NCBI GenBank assembly: GCA_045402695.1
Contig: JAWPNA010000320.1
Span: 1 to 9,999 of the forward strand
Reading direction: 5' to 3'
Length of the DNA stretch: 9,999 nucleotides
Origin: JAWPNA01 sp045402695
GTDB taxonomy: Bacteria; Acidobacteriota; Polarisedimenticolia; JACPZX01; DASXTC01
Made by a program: the position numbers and the translations under genes. Below, piece by piece: positions 4,430 to 9,999 of this stretch. Each line of letters starts with the position of its first letter. Within the stretch, counting starts at the first letter, position 1. The notes under the pieces are model-generated. The model did no database searches and was not told where the DNA came from. It saw only the letters and a program-made list of their open reading frames with translations.

Positions 4430-6802
4430 CTAGCCGGACGGCGCGATGCCGAGGGGAATCTCGACGAGTGTCTCGGCGGGAGGCAGGCATTCCTTGTCGT
4501 TGCACGCCTGGTAGGCCACCTTTCCCTGAAGTACGATCGCCCCGGCTGCCGCACCGCGATCCACCTGAAGCCTGAGTCTGATGACATTGCCGCCCTCGTA
4601 GACGGAGATGGCCTTCCGGGCGAAGCCCAGCGTCACCATCTTTCCCTCGGGATACTCCACGGAGGCGAGAGCGGCGGCCCCCCCGGCCTGAACCGTCGCG
4701 GAGGTCGGGATCAGATAGTCCAGGGTCGGCTTCGCGGAGTTGATGTGCCAGCCCTGCTTGATGTCGAGCCGGAGCGCGACGTCCACCGCGCCGCCAGGGA
4801 CAACGGTCCCTCCAGGGCCGTTCACCGTTACGGCGACAATCGGCCCCGCCGCTGCGCCGGCTCCGGAGGCAAGGTACTCATCCACCGCCGCGAGCATGTT
4901 GTGGAAGGCGCCGGGCATCGAGCTCATCGCGCCGCTGTAGGTCGAGAGGATCTTCTCGGCGCGGAGGCGATATGCGGGGTCGCCGGTGAGCCGGTGAAGC
5001 GTGAGAAGCGTGGAGGCCATTACCGAGGTGCCCGAAGGGAGCGCTCCGTCCGAGGGGCTCTTCGCGCGCACGATCAGATCGGACCTTCCGGGCCGCGCGA
5101 AGAAATACCCTCCCTCGACCGGGTCCAGAAACGCTGCGTCGGCAGCCTTCACGAGCGCCCGCGCCTCGGCAAGCCATCGGCCATCGCGCGTGGCCTCGTG
5201 CAGCGCCAGCAGTCCCTTGATGAAGAACGCCTGATCATCCAGGAACGACTCGGTGCTGGTCCGGCCCGCCCTGAACGAGACCTTGAGCAGGCCCTCTTCC
5301 CCGCGCGCATTGCCGAGGATGAAGTCGGCGGCTTTCGCGGCCGCCTGGGTGTAGCGGGGCGTCTCCAGTAACTTGCCTCCACGGGCCAGCGCCGCGATCA
5401 TCAAGCCGTTCCATGCTGTGAGCACCTTGTCGTCACGGTGCGGGCGCACGCGCGTCCCGCGCGTCGCCAGCAGCTTCGCGCGCGCGGCGTCCAGGCGCTG
5501 CATGAGATCGGCGGGCGCGATCCCCTTGCGCTCGGCGAACTGTTCGGGAGGAACCTCGACGTGAGGGATGCTCGAGCTCCCCTCGAAGTTGCCCTGTGGC
5601 GTGATCCCGTAATACTCGTTGATCAGCGCGCCCTCGGGCTGCCCGAAGATGCCGATCACCTCTTCGGGCCGCCACACGTAGAACTTGCCCTCCTCGCCGT
5701 CGCTGTCGGCGTCCAGCGACGAGTAGAAGGCTCCGTCCGGATCGGTCATCTCGCGCAGGACGTAGTCGAAGATCTCCCGCGGGATGCGGCGGTACAGGTC
5801 GGCGTGACGAACCTGCAGAGCATCGAGGTAGGCGTCGGCCAGCAGCGCGTTGTCATAGAGCATTTTCTCGAAGTGGGGGACGAGCCACATCGAATCGGTC
5901 GAGTAACGGTGGAAGCCGCCGCCGATCTGGTCATACATGCCTCCGTAGGCCATCTTCTCGAACGTGAGCGTGGCCATCCGGATCAGGTTCTCGTCGTTGT
6001 CCTGACGGTAGCGCGCCAGCATCAGCGCCAGTCCGCGCGAGGGAGGGAACTTGGGCGCCCGGCCGAAGCCGCCGTACACGTGGTCGAAGCTGTCCGTCAT
6101 CTCCTCGACGGCCTTCGCGATCAGGCTCGAGGTGATCGCTGCTGAGCCGGCCGGCGCGCGCTGCCCCGACATGTAGCCCACCACCGACTCATGCAGCTTG
6201 TCCGCCCGCGCCAGCAGCGACGCGCGGTCCGTGCGCCAGGACTCCCCCAGCGAGGTGAGCACCTGCGTGAAGGAAGGGCGCCCATAGCGGCTCTCTTTCG
6301 GAAAGTACGTGCCGCCGTAGAACGGTTTCAGATCCGGAGTGAGCCATACCGACATGGGCCAGCCGCCGCTTCCCGTGAGCATCTGCACCGCCGTCATATA
6401 GATGTCGTCGAGGTCGGGCCTCTCCTCCCGATCCACCTTGATGCTGATGAAGTATCTGTTCATCACCTCGGCGGTGTTCGGATCCTCGAACGACTCCTCC
6501 TCCATCACATGGCACCAGTGACAGGCCGAGTAGCCCACGGAGAGGAAGATCGGCTTGTCCTCCGAACGGGCGGCGGTCAGAGCGTCGGGCCCCCACGGGT
6601 ACCAGTTCACCGGGTTGTCCTTGTGCTGCAGCAGGTAGGGGCTGGTGGCCGAGGCGAGACGGTTGCGGCCCACGGGCGCGGCGCCCTGGCCGGAGTTCCC
6701 GTGTGCACCGTGGCTGCTCGTGCTCATGATGAGGAGAACTCCCAGGACTGCGGCGGCCGGTCTTGAGGAGGCCGCGAGACGGCTGCATGATGATGGACGC
6801 AT
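4430..6802 (-). CDS. Exported DUF255/YyaL-type thioredoxin-fold protein with C-terminal DsbD-alpha-like domain
   Basis: The protein has 790 residues. An N-terminal signal sequence (about 1-33, hydrophobic core AAAVLGVLLIM) precedes the DUF255 thioredoxin-like domain. That domain is marked by 'SPYLLQHKDNPVNWYPW' (54-70), the CHWC motif at C94-C97, 'KVDREERPD' (122-130) and a probable cis-proline in 'GGWPM' (P149). Residues about 230-620 form the YyaL alpha/alpha-barrel part, with the family motif 'PHFEKMLYDNALL' at 309-321. Residues 653-790 are an extra domain resembling the N-terminal (alpha) domain of DsbD: 'GWHINS' near 684 and a cysteine pair C767 and C772 in 'YQACNDKECLPP', followed by the typical 'LPP'. 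YyaL proteins are usually about 650-700 residues without this tail. The two redox-type modules suggest a periplasmic thiol or reductive role, which is inferred. No strong ribosome site is visible. The gene lies 40 bp after the VWFA gene stop and may share its transcript. Its stop directly abuts the PEPCK stop. Confidence 0.93.
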   Translation of the reverse strand: MRPSSCSRLAASSRPAAAVLGVLLIMSTSSHGAHGNSGQGAAPVGRNRLASATSPYLLQHKDNPVNWYPWGPDALTAARSEDKPIFLSVGYSACHWCHVMEEESFEDPNTAEVMNRYFISIKVDREERPDLDDIYMTAVQMLTGSGGWPMSVWLTPDLKPFYGGTYFPKESRYGRPSFTQVLTSLGESWRTDRASLLARADKLHESVVGYMSGQRAPAGSAAITSSLIAKAVEEMTDSFDHVYGGFGRAPKFPPSRGLALMLARYRQDNDENLIRMATLTFEKMAYGGMYDQIGGGFHRYSTDSMWLVPHFEKMLYDNALLADAYLDALQVRHADLYRRIPREIFDYVLREMTDPDGAFYSSLDADSDGEEGKFYVWRPEEVIGIFGQPEGALINEYYGITPQGNFEGSSSIPHVEVPPEQFAERKGIAPADLMQRLDAARAKLLATRGTRVRPHRDDKVLTAWNGLMIAALARGGKLLETPRYTQAAAKAADFILGNARGEEGLLKVSFRAGRTSTESFLDDQAFFIKGLLALHEATRDGRWLAEARALVKAADAAFLDPVEGGYFFARPGRSDLIVRAKSPSDGALPSGTSVMASTLLTLHRLTGDPAYRLRAEKILSTYSGAMSSMPGAFHNMLAAVDEYLASGAGAAAGPIVAVTVNGPGGTVVPGGAVDVALRLDIKQGWHINSAKPTLDYLIPTSATVQAGGAAALASVEYPEGKMVTLGFARKAISVYEGGNVIRLRLQVDRGAAAGAIVLQGKVAYQACNDKECLPPAETLVEIPLGIAPSG

Positions 6803-6842
6803 GGTATCGCCCGGAGCATAGCACTCCTGCTCGCCTACTCGC

Positions 6843-9062
6843 TTACTCGACGAGCAACTCCACCTGGCGGGTCAGCGTGCCGGCGAGAGGGGTGCCCCGC
6901 GCCTGGATGGTGAATGTGTACAGCCCATCGCCCAGCGTGTCGGCGGGGATGGTGTTGAAGATCTGGTAGCAGCCGGTGGCCTCGTCGGGCGGTTCGGCGA
7001 TCGTGAGGTCGCGGAACCCCGCCACGACGGCGTCGGCCTCCCCCTGCAGAGTGCGGTGCACCGTGATGGGCCGGCTGGCGTCCGCTGCCGGCCCGCCGTC
7101 CCGCGGGCACAGCATGAAGCTCAGCAGCGCTTCCTGGTTCTTCGCGAGGCGTCTCTCAGACAAGGGGACGAATCCCTGTCCGCCCGTGGTGTCCTTCATG
7201 CCGATCCGCTCCGCGCCGGCCGTCACCAGGATGGCGTTCCTGTCGCGGGCCCAGAGGTGGAATCCGCCGAGGACGTTCTCCTCTTCCTTCTTGTCCGCCT
7301 GGAGGTTCAGGTAGGAACGGCGCGCCCTGACCTCCTGCGTGGCGGAATCCATGACCATCACGACGAGGTCGTACAGTCCGGGCTTCAACACGCACCCTGT
7401 CTCGAAGATGACGCGGCTCGCCGCCGCGGCTCCGGCCGGGACCTTCAGATCCAGGTCGCGCTGGAAGACGCACGCGGCGTCGCCCCCCGCGCGCGGTGTG
7501 ACCTCCCCCTGCACGCGCGCGCGCGCTTCCATCTCGGGCCTGCCCGCGGCGGTGCTGCCGGTGCCTAGGGGCACAAGCGCCAACGAATCGAGCGGGAGCG
7601 TCGCCTTGATCAACACCCGGCGCAGGGATTTCTCCGGAGCGAGGTCGAAGGCCTCCGCGGCGACAGGAAGAGCCTGGTAAAGCTCGGGGGCGTCGAGGGC
7701 GGAGCGCACGAGACGATCGGCCCTGTGGGCGGCCGAGATGTCGTAGTAGTAAGGACGGTGTCGCACCGACAGCCCGCGCCGCGACTCGCCGCCCGCTCCA
7801 GGCGTGAGTCGGACGATCAGGCTGTGGCGCTGGTTGTCTCCGCGTTTCTGATGCCTGTAGCCGAGCAGGTAGTAGCACGAGAGATCCTGCTGCGCGGTGT
7901 CGATGATGGCGGCCAGATCGTTGCTGCGCTGCAGGGCGCGGCCGCCGGTCTCAGCGGCGATCGTGGACTGCAGAGCGAGGGCGGAATCGAGGCCCGACCG
8001 TGCCGCCAGGTAGGTGTCGCTCACCAGGCCAGGGTCGTCGGGGCTGTCGGACACGTTGATCCGCTCGCTGCGCGTGTCGCGATACGACTCCACCGTGCTG
8101 TCATCCAGTCCGCTGGCATGCACCGTGTAGAACGACACGCCGGCCGCGTTGGCCTCCTGCGTCAACCGCAGCATGTCGGCGGAGAGGGCGATGCCGACCT
8201 CCTGCGGCGTGGTTCGGGCCAGGGCGATGTACTCGATTCCCGGCTCATCGCGCAGCGTATCGGTGAACAGGATGAGGGCCTTGCGCCCCTTCAGCCCCGC
8301 CAGCGCCGGCATCAGTCCCTCGATGGTCCTGAGGCTCTTGCGAGCGCGCATCTCCTCCTGGGCGGCGTAGGCCGTCGCCACGCTCTTGCGCGTGGTGCAC
8401 GGGCCGCCCGGCTCGCAGGGCTTGCTCGCCACATCGCGCATCTTCTGGTTCTCCTCGACCACTTCGATGTCGAGCGTCAGAGGATCGGCGATCATCTCGT
8501 CCAGACGTGCCACGAGCGCCGCGCGGTCCGATGTGAAGTCCTGGACCAGCCGCAGGCCGTTCCTGTAGGCGAGGATCATGAGGCGGTCCGATGCGGTGAC
8601 ACGGCTTGCGACGTGATCGCGCGCGGCTTTGAGTGACTGGCGACGCCCACTCAACGTCATCTGCGAGAAGTCGAAGTACAGCACGATGTGGCGAAGTGCA
8701 CGAGGCGGCCCGTCCGGTGGCGGAACCGCCGCCTCTGCCTGCGGCGGCCGCGCCGCGTCAGGCATGGGGCGCGGTGGGAGCGGGGACGGCGGGGCCTCGG
8801 TAGCAGCGGGGCAGATCTCCTCGAAACTCTCGATGTCGGACGGATCGACAGGAAGGCGATCCACCAGCAGCTCGAAATCGCCGAGCGTGAGGCCCGACAC
8901 GGGGTGATCTTTTCGGTCCCGCACGACCAGATCGATGAGCACCAGGCTCACCTCGACCTGCTCGATCTTCCCGATGCGCGGGATCTCCTGCCCCTGGGGC
9001 GCGGGATCCCCGGCCCGGGTGAGCGGCGCGGCCAGCAGCAGGATGAGGAGGGCTTTCTTCAT
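6843..9062 (-). CDS. Exported VWFA-related protein (acidobacterial type)
   Basis: The protein has 739 residues from ATG 9062, preceded by GAGGG at the right distance and giving a clear signal peptide (MKKALLILLLAAPLTRA, then GDPAP). The frame extends to 9194, but that part overlaps the upstream gene and is not signal-like. Residues 37-70 ('VEVSLVLIDLVVRDRKDHPVSGL', 'DFELLVD') are the strand-rich opening typical of VWFA-related proteins of Acidobacteriota. A Pro/Ala-rich linker (87-122) leads to the von Willebrand A domain at about 123-400. Its MIDAS-like motif is DFSQMT at D131, where the second serine of DxSxS is missing, and 'ILFTD' (D268) follows. 'CYYLLGYRH' near 396-404 is the usual end of this family's A domain. 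Residues about 445-739 are a second module shared with the upstream neighbour, with C531, C557, C652 and C698 conserved. Probable role: an exported ligand-binding or adhesion protein. No ligand can be named. Confidence 0.9.
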   Translation of the reverse strand: MKKALLILLLAAPLTRAGDPAPQGQEIPRIGKIEQVEVSLVLIDLVVRDRKDHPVSGLTLGDFELLVDRLPVDPSDIESFEEICPAATEAPPSPLPPRPMPDAARPPQAEAAVPPPDGPPRALRHIVLYFDFSQMTLSGRRQSLKAARDHVASRVTASDRLMILAYRNGLRLVQDFTSDRAALVARLDEMIADPLTLDIEVVEENQKMRDVASKPCEPGGPCTTRKSVATAYAAQEEMRARKSLRTIEGLMPALAGLKGRKALILFTDTLRDEPGIEYIALARTTPQEVGIALSADMLRLTQEANAAGVSFYTVHASGLDDSTVESYRDTRSERINVSDSPDDPGLVSDTYLAARSGLDSALALQSTIAAETGGRALQRSNDLAAIIDTAQQDLSCYYLLGYRHQKRGDNQRHSLIVRLTPGAGGESRRGLSVRHRPYYYDISAAHRADRLVRSALDAPELYQALPVAAEAFDLAPEKSLRRVLIKATLPLDSLALVPLGTGSTAAGRPEMEARARVQGEVTPRAGGDAACVFQRDLDLKVPAGAAAASRVIFETGCVLKPGLYDLVVMVMDSATQEVRARRSYLNLQADKKEEENVLGGFHLWARDRNAILVTAGAERIGMKDTTGGQGFVPLSERRLAKNQEALLSFMLCPRDGGPAADASRPITVHRTLQGEADAVVAGFRDLTIAEPPDEATGCYQIFNTIPADTLGDGLYTFTIQARGTPLAGTLTRQVELLVE

Positions 9063-9067
9063 GATGT

Positions 9068-9072
9068 CCCTC
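9068..9072 (-). promoter_or_regulatory. Ribosome binding site that sets the VWFA gene start
   Basis: The minus strand reads GAGGG, then ACATC, then ATG at 9062. This 5-nt spacing, together with the signal peptide that follows, supports 9062 over the longer upstream reading from 9194. Confidence 0.6.
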
Positions 9073-9111
9073 ACTCTACAGGATTGCGCGCAGTCGCTCC
9101 AGCGCGAATCC

Positions 9112-9999
9112 TCACTCCACCGAGAAGTCCACGTCCTTGGCGAGGGTCCCGTCCCAGGACAGCCCATCGACATGGAGCGAAAAAGTGTACACACCGTCGC
9201 CGAGCGTTCCGCCGGGGATCCCGCTGGTGACCTGATAGCAGCCGGTGGCCGGATCGGGCGGATCGGACAACGTCAGCTCCTTGAGCGTCGCCACGGTCGC
9301 TCCGCCTTCGCCGAGAAGGCTTCTGGTGACCTGGATCGGCCGTCGTGCATCCGGCGGCGAGGCGTCCCGGGGCAGGCACAGCAGGAAGCTGAGGAGCGCC
9401 TCCTGACCGGTCGTCATCCGGCGCCGCGACATCGGGACGAAGCGCGCCTCGCCTTTCGAGTCGCCGACGCCGATCCGCTCCGCGCCCGAGGCGAAGACGA
9501 TCAGCCCCGGATCGCGCGTCCACAGGTGAACCTCCTCGACGGAGGGCTCGCCGACGCTTGCCGACTTGATCGAAATCGTGGCGCGCCCCGCCCCGATCGC
9601 CTGTGTCGCGGGATCGAGCGCCGCCAAGGTCATGGCGTATGTCCCGGCTTTCAGGATGCAGCCGGTTTCAAAGACCAGTCCTCTGGGCGCGGCCCTGCTG
9701 GACGAGGTCCTTGCTGCCTCCGGGATCTCCAGGGGAATCTCCTGCTTGAAGGCGCAGGCTGTCTCACGGGCATCGTTGCGTGAGATCACTTCGCCTTCGA
9801 CGCGGACGCCGCCCCGCAGTCCGCCCTTCCCATCTGGCAGGAACGACAGCGCCTCGATCGGAACGAACATCTTGATGAGGACACGGCGGCCGCCTCCGTC
9901 GGGTGCGAGATCGAAAGCCTCAGCCGTCACCGGGATCGAGCCGAACAGCTCGGGGGCGGCCAGGGTGGAGCGCAGGAGGCGCAGCCGCCGGTCCTCGGC
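9112..9999 (-). CDS. VWFA-related protein paralogue, C-terminal part (5' end outside window)
   Basis: The frame is open from the right window edge to a TGA at 9112, showing the last 295 residues. They align along their whole length with the C-terminal module of the next gene. Examples are 'RSTLAAPELFGSIPVTAEAFDLAP' against 'RSALDAPELYQALPVAAEAFDLAP' (shown here as short corresponding segments), 'FETGCILKAGTY', 'GAERIGVGD', 'QEALLSFLLC', 'ATGCYQV' and 'GTLGDGVYTF'. The four cysteines of that module are all kept. The two genes are therefore tandem duplicates that have diverged well. The VWA domain is presumably present upstream but is not visible. The stop is 49 bp before the next start, so one transcript for both is likely. 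A GTG at 9930 is not a real start, since homology continues upstream of it to the edge. Confidence 0.88.
   Translation of the reverse strand, partial: AEDRRLRLLRSTLAAPELFGSIPVTAEAFDLAPDGGGRRVLIKMFVPIEALSFLPDGKGGLRGGVRVEGEVISRNDARETACAFKQEIPLEIPEAARTSSSRAAPRGLVFETGCILKAGTYAMTLAALDPATQAIGAGRATISIKSASVGEPSVEEVHLWTRDPGLIVFASGAERIGVGDSKGEARFVPMSRRRMTTGQEALLSFLLCLPRDASPPDARRPIQVTRSLLGEGGATVATLKELTLSDPPDPATGCYQVTSGIPGGTLGDGVYTFSLHVDGLSWDGTLAKDVDFSVE

Noticed and set aside
5438..6145. A 235-codon plus-strand frame, with similar plus-strand frames at 7725-8636 and 8935-9783
   Set aside because: All are antisense to confidently identified genes and show only the composition of shadow frames.
6815..6823. 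Extended -10-like TGCTATGCT on the minus strand before the DUF255 gene
   Set aside because: It has only a partial match to TATAAT and no -35, and the implied start would leave a leader of about six bases. It is too weak to report as a promoter.
6828..6853. Small inverted repeat (TGCTCG/CGAGCA) at the end of the VWFA gene
   Set aside because: The stem is six pairs with a loop of about 14 bases and no T-run, so it is not convincing as a terminator.
9063..9194. N-terminal extension of the complete VWFA gene to 9194
   Set aside because: It overlaps the end of the upstream paralogue. The start at 9062 has a ribosome site and a signal peptide.

Overview
The window is high-GC DNA, densely coding and bacterial. 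The best lineage hint is a tandem pair of long exported VWFA-related proteins of the kind that is abundant in Acidobacteriota. An exported M16 peptidase pair and a DUF255 protein fused to a DsbD-alpha-like domain fit an acidobacterial-type or deltaproteobacterial-type genome. The assignment is an inference from gene content, with no rRNA or marker gene in view. No mobile element, CRISPR array, tRNA or rRNA was seen.

Layout from left to right. (1) Positions 1-2241, minus strand: two coupled M16-family genes. The upstream one (2241 to 766) carries the zinc motif HLLEH. The downstream one (766 to beyond position 1) lacks it and begins inside the stop of the first (TGATG), so the pair looks like a catalytic plus non-catalytic exported M16 heterodimer. 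(2) Positions 2289-2660, minus strand: a small secreted six-cysteine Kazal-like protein with its own candidate promoter, a very strong Shine-Dalgarno and a clear intrinsic terminator. The terminator separates it from the M16 genes. (3) Positions 2716-4429, plus strand: an ATP-type phosphoenolpyruvate carboxykinase. Its promoter has a perfect extended -10 (TGnTATAAT), with an imperfect inverted repeat centred near -41. (4) Positions 4430-6802, minus strand: an exported DUF255/YyaL-type protein with a thioredoxin-fold CHWC motif and a C-terminal DsbD-alpha-like domain. Its stop codon abuts the PEPCK stop. (5) Positions 6843-9999, minus strand: two tandem paralogous VWFA-related exported proteins, the upstream one running off the right edge. 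They share a C-terminal module of about 295 residues with four invariant cysteines.

How the genes may work together: almost everything on the minus strand is predicted to be exported. The VWFA pair and the DUF255-DsbD-alpha gene are codirectional with gaps of 49 and 40 bp and could form one cell-envelope transcription unit. In that unit a thiol-redox protein would sit beside cysteine-bearing exported proteins. The Kazal-like protein next to an exported peptidase pair suggests a protease/inhibitor neighbourhood, although the two are separated by a terminator. PEPCK is a central-metabolism gene inserted between these envelope groups. I see no clearly new defence or mobile system. The points most worth a second look are the atypical Kazal-like mini-protein, the conserved four-cysteine VWFA C-module beside the DUF255-DsbD-alpha fusion, and the operator-like repeat at the PEPCK promoter.
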